A stretch of 64,000 nt of DNA from NCBI RefSeq assembly GCF_041725775.1, contig NZ_JBEUEL010000007.1:48994-112993 (forward strand), written 5' to 3'. The first letter of the stretch is position 1. Each line of letters begins with the position of its first letter. This document shows, in pieces, positions 43,797-52,524 of the stretch. Below the pieces are notes generated by a model that worked only from the letters and a program-made list of their open reading frames with translations, was not told the DNA's origin and did not search any database. The stretch comes from Pueribacillus sp041725775. Lineage in GTDB: Bacteria; Bacillota; Bacilli; Bacillales; UBA6769. The translations under genes and the position numbers were made by a program.

Positions 43797-45986
43797 TTAT
43801 GCTTTTTCAATCGGTGCAAACTTAGCTAACAACCGTTTTATGCCGGTCGGGCTCGGAAAGGCAATATCAAGTTCAAGAGAATCTCCTTCGCCACGTACAC
43901 TAACGACTGTGCCGACACCCCACTTCTTATGAGCCGCTTTATCACCAACGTTCCAATCAAGTTGTTCTCCTCCAGACTGATGGAACCTTTTCACCGCTTT
44001 TCGGACTGGCTTTTGCTTTGTCATAGATTCTTCTTCTCCAAAGGAATACAGCAATTCGGCAGGTATCTCTTGAATAAATCGTGACACTTGATTCATATTC
44101 ATTCGTCCATACAATGTTCGCATGCGGCAGTTTGTAATAAACAATTCTTCTTCCGCTCGCGTCATGCCTACGTAAGCTAGGCGACGCTCCTCTTCCATTT
44201 CTTCTTCTTCAAATAGTGAGCGCGAATGTGGGAAAATGCCTTCCTCCATTCCGACTAAAAAAACGACTGGAAACTCAAGCCCTTTTGCCGAATGAAGGGT
44301 CATTAATGTAATCGCTTCGGAGTTTTCTTCTTCATCCAATTGGTCAATATCCGCAATCAACGCTAAATCGGTGAGAAAAGCGATTAAACTTTTATCTTCA
44401 CTTGCTTTTTCAAACTCAAGGGCAACAGATAGAAATTCGTTTAAGTTTTCGAGCCGGCTTTCCGATTCGAGCGTCCGTTCATTTTGAAGCATCTCACGAT
44501 ATCCAGTTTTCTCAAGCACTTCTTCAATCAGTTCACTCACTGACAAATAGTCTTGCATTTTTTCAAAGTTTTCAATGAGATTGTAAAACTCTACCAAAGC
44601 GTTTTGAGCGCGTTTTGAAAGACCGATATGTTCGACTTCTTCCAACGCGGTAAGCATTGTTACATCATGCATCGTTGCATAGTTCATCACTTTTTCAATC
44701 GAAGCAACACCGATTCCACGCTTCGGTACATTGACGACCCGTTCAAGACTAATATCGTCATCACGGTTCGCTATTAACCGTAAATATGCGAGTAAGTCTT
44801 TAATTTCTTTCCGGTCATAGAACTTCGTCCCGCCGACGATCGTATACGGGATATTCGCTTTCACTAAAACGTCTTCAATGACACGTGATTGTGCATTCGT
44901 ACGATAAAGGACGGATATATCACTATAGCTTCTACCTTTTTCTTTCATTTGGCTAGCTTGTTCAACGATAAAATATGCTTCATCCCGTTCCGTTTCACCG
45001 CGATAATACGTAATCTTATTTCCTTCATCATTATCTGTCCACAATTTCTTCTCTTTTCGGTTTCGATTGTTCGCAATCACTTCATTTGCTGCATTTAAAA
45101 TCGTTTTCGTTGAACGGTAGTTTTGTTCGAGTAAAATAACGTTCGCATTTGGATAATCATGTTCAAACGATAAAATATTCCCGATATCTGCGCCACGCCA
45201 TTTATAAATCGATTGATCGGAGTCTCCAACGACACAAAGGTTTTGATGGCGTTCGCTTAGCATTTGAATGAGGACATACTGCGCCCTGTTCGTATCTTGA
45301 TATTCGTCGACATGAATGTATTGAAACTTTCGTTGATAAAAGTCAAGCACGTTAGGTACACGTTTGAAAAGTTCGATTGTCGTCATTATCAAATCGTCAA
45401 AATCGAGCGCGTTGTTTTTACGTAGCTTTTTTTCATATTCTTTATATACGTCACTGACGACCGATTGAAAAGGATTAAAGCTATGATCTAGCAATTTTTC
45501 AACGTCTGTAGCTGTTTTCAACTCGTTTTTCGCACTGCTAATTGATGCAAGCACACTTCTTGGGTCAAATTTTTTCGTGTCGATATTTTGTTCTTTCATC
45601 ACTTGCTTTACGACTGTCAATTGGTCGGTAGCATCTAATATAGTAAAGCTTGTACTCATACCAATTTGGTCAATATTTCTCCGTAAAATTCGTACGCAAA
45701 GGGAGTGAAATGTTGAGATCCAAATTTCTTCTGCCTCGGGCCCAGTCAAGTGTGCAACCCGTTCTTTCATTTCCCGTGCCGCTTTATTCGTAAAAGTGAT
45801 GGCAAGAATGTTCCACGGTGTGATATTTTTCTCAAAAAGCAAATAAGCAATCCGGTGCGTCAGGACACGTGTCTTTCCACTACCCGCACCAGCCATAATT
45901 AAGAGCGGTCCGTCCACTGTTTTTACCGCTTTTAATTGTTGTGGATTTAGGCCACTAAGTAAATGATCGATTCCTTGTTGCATCAT
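43797..45986 (-). CDS. pcrA: ATP-dependent DNA helicase PcrA
   Basis: About 729 residues of a UvrD/Rep family 3'-5' helicase with LIMAGAGSGKTRVLTHR (P-loop), HVDEYQDTNRAQYVL, VVGDSDQSIYKWRGAD, VILLEQNYRSTKTIL, VTLM-like TLMTLHSAKGLEFPVVF and YVGMTRAEEELF. The C-terminus has the PcrA Tudor-like RNA-polymerase-binding part (NVGDKAAHKKWGVGTVVSV). Start chosen at the ATG after AGAGGTGG; an upstream GTG overlaps that site. Confidence 0.96.
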   Translation of the reverse strand: MMQQGIDHLLSGLNPQQLKAVKTVDGPLLIMAGAGSGKTRVLTHRIAYLLFEKNITPWNILAITFTNKAAREMKERVAHLTGPEAEEIWISTFHSLCVRILRRNIDQIGMSTSFTILDATDQLTVVKQVMKEQNIDTKKFDPRSVLASISSAKNELKTATDVEKLLDHSFNPFQSVVSDVYKEYEKKLRKNNALDFDDLIMTTIELFKRVPNVLDFYQRKFQYIHVDEYQDTNRAQYVLIQMLSERHQNLCVVGDSDQSIYKWRGADIGNILSFEHDYPNANVILLEQNYRSTKTILNAANEVIANNRNRKEKKLWTDNDEGNKITYYRGETERDEAYFIVEQASQMKEKGRSYSDISVLYRTNAQSRVIEDVLVKANIPYTIVGGTKFYDRKEIKDLLAYLRLIANRDDDISLERVVNVPKRGIGVASIEKVMNYATMHDVTMLTALEEVEHIGLSKRAQNALVEFYNLIENFEKMQDYLSVSELIEEVLEKTGYREMLQNERTLESESRLENLNEFLSVALEFEKASEDKSLIAFLTDLALIADIDQLDEEENSEAITLMTLHSAKGLEFPVVFLVGMEEGIFPHSRSLFEEEEMEEERRLAYVGMTRAEEELFITNCRMRTLYGRMNMNQVSRFIQEIPAELLYSFGEEESMTKQKPVRKAVKRFHQSGGEQLDWNVGDKAAHKKWGVGTVVSVRGEGDSLELDIAFPSPTGIKRLLAKFAPIEKA

Positions 45987-45996
45987 TTCCACCTCT

Positions 45997-46680
45997 TTAT
46001 TTCACTGCTTCCACTGTCTTTAATGCTTCTTTCAAGTTTTCATATATGACATTTCCTACAATAATTGTATCCGCATAGTTAGCCATTTCGAGCGCTTTGT
46101 GGCGACTATCAATCCCGCCACCATAAAATAATCTCGTTTCACGAAGCTCACTTTTCAGTGAAGCGACAAGTGTGGGATCCCCGTATGTCCCGCTATACTC
46201 AATGTAAAATATTGGCAAGCGAAACATTTTTTCAGCCATTTTTGCATAGGCAATAACATCTTCTTCCGTTAAGTCTGTCTCCGCATTCGTCAATTTCGCT
46301 ACTTTCGAATTTTCATTTAAAACACAATACCCTTCAACGACCAATTCGTTCCAGTTTAGCAATGGACCAAATTCTTTAATCGCTTTATGATGAAGTCCTT
46401 TAAACCAAAGAGCATCGTTGCTGTTAAGCACAGTCGGAATAAAATAATAATCAAATCCTGGTGAAATGGAAGCAATCGTTGATACTTCAAGTACGCACGG
46501 CACGGTGTATCGACGAACTCTACCTAATAGTTCAATCGTATTATCAAATGTCACTCCATCCGTTCCGCCGATGATTACAGCATCTGTTCCTGACATACAG
46601 ATCACTTCAAGACTCATGTCGTCGAGCGATTTGTTCGGATCAAGTTTAAAAATATGCCGCCAATTTTTGTAATCTTCCAT
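45997..46680 (-). CDS. pcrB: Heptaprenylglyceryl phosphate synthase
   Basis: 227 residues with the GGGP/PcrB barrel: WRHIFKLDPNKSL, CMSGTDAVIIGGTDGVTFD, YIEYSGTYGDPTLV and LFYGGGIDSRHKALEMA. In Bacillus it joins glycerol-1-phosphate to heptaprenyl diphosphate, giving archaeal-like ether lipids. It lies 10 bases before pcrA, as in B. subtilis. Confidence 0.94.
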   Translation of the reverse strand: MEDYKNWRHIFKLDPNKSLDDMSLEVICMSGTDAVIIGGTDGVTFDNTIELLGRVRRYTVPCVLEVSTIASISPGFDYYFIPTVLNSNDALWFKGLHHKAIKEFGPLLNWNELVVEGYCVLNENSKVAKLTNAETDLTEEDVIAYAKMAEKMFRLPIFYIEYSGTYGDPTLVASLKSELRETRLFYGGGIDSRHKALEMANYADTIIVGNVIYENLKEALKTVEAVK

Positions 46681-46732
46681 GTCCCATTTCCCCCTCGTAC
46701 AAGTTCCTTTTCGAATTATATCATAATACTAT

Positions 46733-46771
46733 ATAAGCCCCCACCTGATTTTCTATACGGTGGAGGCTTAT
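46733..46771 (-). terminator. Hairpin between yerC and pcrB
   Basis: ATAAGCCCCCACC pairs with GGTGGAGGCTTAT around a 13-base loop. The T-run after it on the minus strand is poor, so it may be an inefficient terminator. Confidence 0.5.
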
Positions 46772-46782
46772 GTGACTCGTTT

Positions 46783-47079
46783 TTATTTCCTTTTTGGGAT
46801 TCGCTCGAGCACCATTTCATACGCATCATTTCCATAATTTAAACATCGTTTCACACGGGAGATAGTCGCAGTGCTTGCACCTGTTTCAGTTTCAATTTTT
46901 TGATACGTGTTGCCTTCGCGGAGCATACGAGCGACTTCTAGACGCTGGGCTAACGATTGAATTTCGTTTACAGTCGCTAAATCATCGAAGAAACTGTAAC
47001 ATTCTTCAATCGTCTCAAGCGACAAGATCGCTTCAAACAATTGATCTAATGCTGGTCCACGTAGTTTATCGATTTGCAC
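46783..47079 (-). CDS. yerC: YerC/YecD family TrpR-related protein
   Basis: 98 residues with a TrpR-type helix-turn-helix (ATVNEIQSLAQRLEVARM ... TYQKIETETGASTATISRVK). YerC in B. subtilis occupies the same site between yerB and pcrB. Its target is not known from the sequence. Confidence 0.9.
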   Translation of the reverse strand: MQIDKLRGPALDQLFEAILSLETIEECYSFFDDLATVNEIQSLAQRLEVARMLREGNTYQKIETETGASTATISRVKRCLNYGNDAYEMVLERIPKRK

Positions 47080-47099
47080 TCTATTTCCTCCTCTAACAA

Positions 47100-48125
47100 C
47101 TATTCCGTTTCAGATAGTTTAACAGTTTGTTGAAGACCTGGACTTGTTGGAACGATATGCACCCACGTTCGTCCTGGAATAAAACCAACTTCGCCTTCGA
47201 TCGTTTTTGGAACAATTCTACCATTTTCGTTCGCCCATTGAATATGACGTGCGATCCCATTTTGAAGAAGAATCGCGTCACCTCCAGAGCTTATATCGAC
47301 TGACCTACGTCCAACATCATCAAGAACTTGATGATTCATTTCGATTATTAAAATGTTGGCAACGCTTAGCGGTTCGTTCGTATCGTAATCAACCGTCTGC
47401 TCTTGACCGATAAAGCGAGTGTATTCGTTAGCTGATAAGTCATAGTTATATGTGACAGAATAACGATTGCTATATTGCACGGTAACATTCGCTGCTTCAT
47501 CACCTTGTATATCGTTCACATCATCTTCTTCTAAAAACGTAAGCGGTTCTACGGCTTTATCAAGCGTATAGTTATTTTGCTCAGCACCTTTTGCGATGTT
47601 TTCATACGTAATGTACGAATTATGTGGTGCTTTTCGGAATGACACTCGTTGAAATAATGAACCATCATAGGAAATGCCGTTAATGTGATCAATTGTACCT
47701 GATTCGAGCATTGCTTTCGCTTCCGGACTATACCCATGCGCTACAAAAAACGCATCGTAACCTTTAGCTAAGTTGATAAAATATGGACGTGCACTACGAA
47801 CGGGTCCGATATTTTCTGGTTTCTCACTTTGAAAAATGGCCAAAAAGCGAGTAATATTACCTTCAGTTAAAACCTCATAAACGATGTCAGCTTCGTTTAA
47901 ACCCGTTTGCGGACGCGCTTTCGGATCGTTATTAATGACGACAGCGACTGGACGTGACTCGACCGCCGCTTCATCACTCGTCTTCATACCCGTAAGCGGA
48001 AACGTAAACTCAGCTTTCGATTCTGGATCGACAACTTTATTCGGTTCATTTTTTTTACATCCTGCGAATAAAAGTGCGCACGTTAGCACTGTAAAAAATG
48101 CGATGCTCGTTGATCGTTTCATCAT
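47100..48125 (-). CDS. yerB: DUF3048 lipoprotein (YerB)
   Basis: 341 residues with a lipoprotein signal (FFTVLTCALLFAGC) and the DUF3048 features RPVAVVINNDPKARPQTGL, GPVRSARPYFINLA and HNSYITYENI. A thermoregulated or envelope role is suggested for some relatives, but none is proven from sequence. It starts with a double ATG. Confidence 0.9.
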   Translation of the reverse strand: MMKRSTSIAFFTVLTCALLFAGCKKNEPNKVVDPESKAEFTFPLTGMKTSDEAAVESRPVAVVINNDPKARPQTGLNEADIVYEVLTEGNITRFLAIFQSEKPENIGPVRSARPYFINLAKGYDAFFVAHGYSPEAKAMLESGTIDHINGISYDGSLFQRVSFRKAPHNSYITYENIAKGAEQNNYTLDKAVEPLTFLEEDDVNDIQGDEAANVTVQYSNRYSVTYNYDLSANEYTRFIGQEQTVDYDTNEPLSVANILIIEMNHQVLDDVGRRSVDISSGGDAILLQNGIARHIQWANENGRIVPKTIEGEVGFIPGRTWVHIVPTSPGLQQTVKLSETE

Positions 48126-48381
48126 TTTAACCGCCTTTTAAAATATTGAAATTTTCTTCAGTTCAAAAAGTAAAACAACGAGGGTTCGATAACTAAAGAT
48201 GTTCGACTAAAAGCATCACATTTGAGACATCCAAATCCGAAGAAGTATTGTTTTTGTTTACTTTCTCGATGGATCATTCCCATGGAAAAGCGAGACTTAT
48301 CAAGTTTCTAGCACAACGGATGCTTGACACGTAATAACGTCGAACTTGTAGACATCCGGTCTTTTTGATTACTTTAGTAGT

Positions 48382-50121
48382 TTAACGCATAATCGAAGGA
48401 AAGAGTACTGTTCTATTTTTAATTTCAAATAATCCTTTCGGTGTAACGCGAATGTACGGTAAATGTGTTGATGAGAAGAAAAGCAAACTGTAAATCGGGT
48501 CATCATGCTTATAGCCGCGTTCCTTTAACTTTTCCTCTAAGTCTTTTTGAATTTCGATTAACTTTTCCATCGGTTCAATTGACATCGTTCCTCTAATTTG
48601 CAACGGAATGTTACAAAGCACTTGCCCATCTTCAACGAGTGAAATCCCTCCACCCATTTCTTTCACTTGACGAAATGCTTCAAACATATCTTTGCGGTTT
48701 TTTCCGATTAAAATGAGGTCACCAGAGTTTGTAAATGTACTTGCGAAACCTTGTACTCGATTCGCAAACCCTTTCAATAATGTCGTCACACGCCATTCAC
48801 CATTCCGAGCGATCATCGTTAAAAACGATTCATCATGATCAACGGATAGCTCTTTCACACCAACATCAATATTAATATTATAAGGCTTCGTAACAACAGA
48901 GTTAATCAATTCAATCCCAACAGGCAATGAGAACATTATGTCATCATTGGTTACGTCAAAATCAAAACGAAGTGGTTTAATCCCGTACGTTTCCCATGGT
49001 GCATGAATTTCCGGATACGTATCCTCTCCGTTTACAAGAACCCACTGCCCTTTCGCCATCACCGACACTGGACGTGGATTGTCTATGCTTTCAAGTACAT
49101 TAATATGTGCGATACGTCCTGGTGCAATCATGCCCAATAAATCATCCATATCATAATGTCTAGCAATGTTATAACTTACCATCGCGTACGCATCTTCGGG
49201 TGGTACCCCTTCTTCAAGCGCAATTTCTACCATGCGATCCTGCATTCCTTGCTCATAAAAAGCAGGTGTCGAACCGTCTGTATTGAAAATAACTCGATCG
49301 TAATTTTCTACACCCAGCTCACGCATTTCGCGTAGAAGCTTAGCTAAGTCAGGACGAATAGACGAATAACGAAGTGATGCAGTCATTCCAGCTGATAAGC
49401 GATTGACAACTTCCTCACCTGTCATCGCTTCGTGATCCGCATCGACACCGAGCAACGCCATTTTCGTTAACGTTTTATAAGATGCTCCTGGAAAGTGACC
49501 TTCAATTTTCTTTCCAAGCTTTGTCGTTTCTTGCATCCAATGTAAAATTTCATCGTTGCCAGCGAGCACTTTAGGCCAGCCTGTCAGCTCTCCTCCTTGT
49601 AGAACAGACGGATGAGATAACCACTGTTTCACCTTTCCGTTCGTAAAAATTAAATCTTCGTTTTCCATTTCAGACTGTGAATCATAACGAGCCCACCAGT
49701 AAATCGATGATGGCAGATTATTAAATTCATCAACAATTGAAAGCGCTTTCTCGAACGACAACTGCAAAAACATTAGTAAGTTATCATTTACAACTGTTGT
49801 TGTGCCATGTTTTGCGGCAAATTGTGCAAGTGTTAACGGATTATATATGAAAAAGGGGTGTGCGTGCGGTTCAATATAGCCTGGAACTAAAAATTGATTA
49901 GAGCAATCGATCGTTTCATTAGCAGATTTCGCAGGCATTTCTGGACCGACGTAAACGATCCGATCGTTTTCGATCCATATGTTCGCTTTAACCCATTTTT
50001 TTAACGCTGTATTTAAATAAGTGGCATCTTTTAATACGAACGAAGGTGCTTTTCTACCATCGATAATTGCAAGATGCGACCTCATATCTTTTTTATTCCA
50101 ATGTAATGTACGATTAGCCAA
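48382..50121 (-). CDS. yerA: Adenine deaminase-related amidohydrolase (YerA)
   Basis: 579 residues from the TTG at 50121 after TTAGGAGGA; this length is the same as in B. subtilis YerA (580). A longer frame is an unlikely extension. Amidohydrolase signatures are VPGYIEPHAHPFFIY (metal HxH), GELTGWPKVLAG, EGHFPGASYKTL, GVDADHEA and FNTDGSTP. The family includes adenine deaminase, but activity on adenine has not been shown by this sequence alone. Confidence 0.9.
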   Translation of the reverse strand: MANRTLHWNKKDMRSHLAIIDGRKAPSFVLKDATYLNTALKKWVKANIWIENDRIVYVGPEMPAKSANETIDCSNQFLVPGYIEPHAHPFFIYNPLTLAQFAAKHGTTTVVNDNLLMFLQLSFEKALSIVDEFNNLPSSIYWWARYDSQSEMENEDLIFTNGKVKQWLSHPSVLQGGELTGWPKVLAGNDEILHWMQETTKLGKKIEGHFPGASYKTLTKMALLGVDADHEAMTGEEVVNRLSAGMTASLRYSSIRPDLAKLLREMRELGVENYDRVIFNTDGSTPAFYEQGMQDRMVEIALEEGVPPEDAYAMVSYNIARHYDMDDLLGMIAPGRIAHINVLESIDNPRPVSVMAKGQWVLVNGEDTYPEIHAPWETYGIKPLRFDFDVTNDDIMFSLPVGIELINSVVTKPYNINIDVGVKELSVDHDESFLTMIARNGEWRVTTLLKGFANRVQGFASTFTNSGDLILIGKNRKDMFEAFRQVKEMGGGISLVEDGQVLCNIPLQIRGTMSIEPMEKLIEIQKDLEEKLKERGYKHDDPIYSLLFFSSTHLPYIRVTPKGLFEIKNRTVLFPSIMR

Positions 50122-50409
50122 TTGGCTTCCTCCTAAACTAAAATTAAGCTTAGCTAGTATTATATTAACACATTTTAACGTGCTAAAGAAGGAAAGAATG
50201 TTACTATTTTTTGTCGTTAGGCTTACTTCGATTTCGAGTAAACTAAGTTTTCGTATACTAGTTGCTTTATTCGTTTTCAAATGCTTCTATTCGAGCGTTT
50301 TCAATTTTATGTTTAAAGGTAAAAATTTATGCAAAACCTACGTTAAAAAAACGAATATTTGTTGGGCTAGTTGCAGACGTTAATGGTGATATGAAAGGAG
50401 GGTTCCTCG

Positions 50410-50589
50410 ATGGATAGACAGCGTGCTAAAGAAATTGCTTCCTCACCAACGATGGCACACGTTACATTTAACGGCGTCCCCATATATATTCAAAACGTAC
50501 ATGAACAACAAGACGTTGCGAGAATTTATCCTCTAGATGATCCAGAAAATGAACAAGATGTTCCACTTGCTCAACTAGAGGAACATTAA
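50410..50589 (+). CDS. sspH: H-type small acid-soluble spore protein
   Basis: 59 residues beginning DRQRAKEIASSPTMAHVTF and continuing GVPIYIQNVHEQQDVARIY, the SspH family pattern. A GGAGGG site lies upstream. It is loaded into the forespore and shows that the organism forms endospores. It is followed 17 bases later by a 45-residue gene, probably co-transcribed. Confidence 0.9.
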   Translation: MDRQRAKEIASSPTMAHVTFNGVPIYIQNVHEQQDVARIYPLDDPENEQDVPLAQLEEH

Positions 50590-50606
50590 AAAGAGGAGGG
50601 TGTTCG

Positions 50607-50744
50607 ATGGATCGACAACAAGCATTGAAAAAAGAATGGAGCCTAGCATCGTTAAACGATAAACAGAAAGAAGAATTAAAACAATTAGAAAATGACTTAG
50701 GTGTCGTGCTGATCGCGTATGAGCATGGAGAAAATAAACATTAA
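50607..50744 (+). CDS. Small protein of unknown function after sspH
   Basis: 45 residues from ATG with GAGGAGGG in front (DRQQALKKEWSLASLND ... NDLGVVLIAYEHGENKH). The first residues echo those of sspH, and the rest is a short amphipathic helix plus strand. A terminator follows. I do not recognise the family; sporulation expression is inferred only from the neighbour. Confidence 0.7.
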   Translation: MDRQQALKKEWSLASLNDKQKEELKQLENDLGVVLIAYEHGENKH

Positions 50745-50750
50745 ATAAAA

Positions 50751-50782
50751 AAGGCTTACTTTTCACATAGAAAAGGAGCCTT
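50751..50782 (+). terminator. Terminator of the sspH operon
   Basis: AAGGCTtaCTTTT pairs with AAAAGgaGCCTT, followed by CATTCTTTTT on the plus strand. Confidence 0.75.
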
Positions 50783-50980
50783 CATTCTTTTTCGGTGCTC
50801 TCGACTCTTTCATCCTCCCGTGAATACCGCGGTTTTATGATTCGCAACCGTTGAGATGATGCTTTTTATCCATCCTCCACCAATTAGTAAACTTGGCAGA
50901 GCATTGTTTAATAAAATTACCTGCTTTCCAAAGTAAATAATCCTACAATTTAGTCAATAAATGATGCTAGTATAGTTTCA

Positions 50981-51125
50981 TGGACACATCTTAGTTAAGC
51001 CAATACAATCAATTTAAGGGAGATGTGTCCGAGGAGTTAAAAAGATAATGGTAATCGATTCAATGATGATTTTCGTAAAATGATTGTCGAATTGTATCAT
51101 TCTGGTCAATCCGTTAGAGACTAAA
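50981..51125 (+). mobile_element. Remnant of an IS3-type transposase gene
   Basis: Near 51060-51120 a frame reads NDDFRKMIVELYHSGQSVRD, the beginning of the HTH of IS3-family OrfA, then stops. In front is TGGACACATCT, whose reverse complement AGATGTGTCC is 40 bases further on. Nothing else of the element is left. It lies in the 450-base gap between sspH and purD; the rest of that gap shows no gene. Confidence 0.55.
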
Positions 51126-51173
51126 AAGTCATTATGCTTCCATTTTACTAAGTGTTAGCTTAAAAAGGACAAT

Positions 51174-51197
51174 AGGAGCTTGTTAATTCAAGCTCCT
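51174..51197 (-). terminator. Terminator of the purine operon
   Basis: AGGAGCTTG/CAAGCTCCT stem with a 6-base loop, followed about 8 bases later on the minus strand by CTTTTTAAG, 36 bases after the purD stop. Confidence 0.7.
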
Positions 51198-51233
51198 ACT
51201 TTTGTGACTCCCATATGATTTAACTGTGTTTTC

Positions 51234-52502
51234 CTATTGTTTTGCTTTTGAAATCGCACGATGGGCAATATCTTTCCGATAAAAACAGCCATTACAATTC
51301 AAACGGGATAAGTTGTCATACACATGATCTACACTTTGCTGTAACGTATCACCTATGCCGACGACGAGAAGAACACGTCCTCCGTTCGTAACGAACGTTT
51401 CATTTTCCTTTTTCGTTCCTGCGTGAAAGACAAGCACACTCGGATCGAGTTTCTCAAATCCTGTTATCGGACTGCCTTTCTCATAATTTCCCGGGTACCC
51501 TTTTGACGCCAAAACGACACCTGTCAGATTATCGTCAGACCAGCTTAGTTCAACAGGTTTTTCGTTTAAAATGTTAGTGATTACATCGACGAGATCATTT
51601 TCAAGTCTTGGCAAAACGACTTGGGTTTCCGGGTCACCAAAACGTGCATTAAATTCGATCACTTTTGCACCATCTTCCGTTAAAATGAGACCCGCGTATA
51701 AAATTCCCGTAAACGCACGATCTTCTTTCATCATTGCTCTTGCTGTCGGTTTTAAAATCGTTTCAATGGCACCTTCAACAATGGAGCCATCAATTTGCGG
51801 TACCGGAGAATAGGCACCCATTCCTCCTGTGTTGGGGCCTTGATCACCGTCATATGCACGTTTATGGTCTTGAGAAATGACCATCGGATAAACCGTCTCA
51901 CCATTTACAAAAGCCATAAGCGAAAATTCTTCTCCATCGAGAAATTCCTCAATGACAACTTGGGCACCCGCTTCACCGAAGCGCCGATCTTCCAACATAT
52001 CATGCACGCCTTCAATTGCTTCTGCTTCTGTCATTGCGACAGTAACTCCTTTTCCAGCAGCAAGTCCATCAGCTTTAATTACGATCGGTGCACCTTTTTC
52101 TTTTATATACGCTGTCGCTTCTATAACGTCGGTAAACGTTTTATATTCTGCTGTCGGAATATTATATTTCACCATTAATTCTTTTGCAAAATTTTTACTA
52201 CCTTCGATAATCGCTGCGTTTTTTCTAGGACCGAATACGGTTAAACCTTCAGACTCAAATCGATCGACAAGTCCATCAATCAATGGCTGTTCGGGACCGA
52301 CAAATGTGAGATCGATATTTTCCTGTTTAGCAAACGCAACAAGTTCATCTTGTGCACTCTCTTCGATTGGAACGATTTCCGCTACATCTGTCATTCCATC
52401 ATTTCCCGGAGCAACAAAAACTTTTTCTACTTTCGGACTTTGCGCAAATTTCCAAGCAAGCGCGTGCTCACGACCACCTTTACCAACAATCAGAACGTTC
52501 AT
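51234..52502 (-). CDS. purD: Phosphoribosylamine-glycine ligase
   Basis: 422 residues of the ATP-grasp family: VGKGGREHALAWKFAQ, KADGLAAGKGVTVAMT, QGPNTGGMGAYSPVP and EFNARFGDPETQVVL. It makes GAR from phosphoribosylamine and glycine. Last gene of the pur operon; full length. Confidence 0.96.
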   Translation of the reverse strand: MNVLIVGKGGREHALAWKFAQSPKVEKVFVAPGNDGMTDVAEIVPIEESAQDELVAFAKQENIDLTFVGPEQPLIDGLVDRFESEGLTVFGPRKNAAIIEGSKNFAKELMVKYNIPTAEYKTFTDVIEATAYIKEKGAPIVIKADGLAAGKGVTVAMTEAEAIEGVHDMLEDRRFGEAGAQVVIEEFLDGEEFSLMAFVNGETVYPMVISQDHKRAYDGDQGPNTGGMGAYSPVPQIDGSIVEGAIETILKPTARAMMKEDRAFTGILYAGLILTEDGAKVIEFNARFGDPETQVVLPRLENDLVDVITNILNEKPVELSWSDDNLTGVVLASKGYPGNYEKGSPITGFEKLDPSVLVFHAGTKKENETFVTNGGRVLLVVGIGDTLQQSVDHVYDNLSRLNCNGCFYRKDIAHRAISKAKQ

Positions 52503-52524
52503 TTCCTTCCCTCCTTACGTCTTT

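Noticed and set aside
47884..48141. Open frames on the strand opposite to yerB and other core genes
   Set aside because: They are shadows with composition set by the real genes; no ribosome sites or family features.
50786..51233. A complete insertion sequence between sspH and purD
   Set aside because: Only about 20 codons of an IS3-type OrfA and one possible end are seen; no second orf and no clear second terminus.
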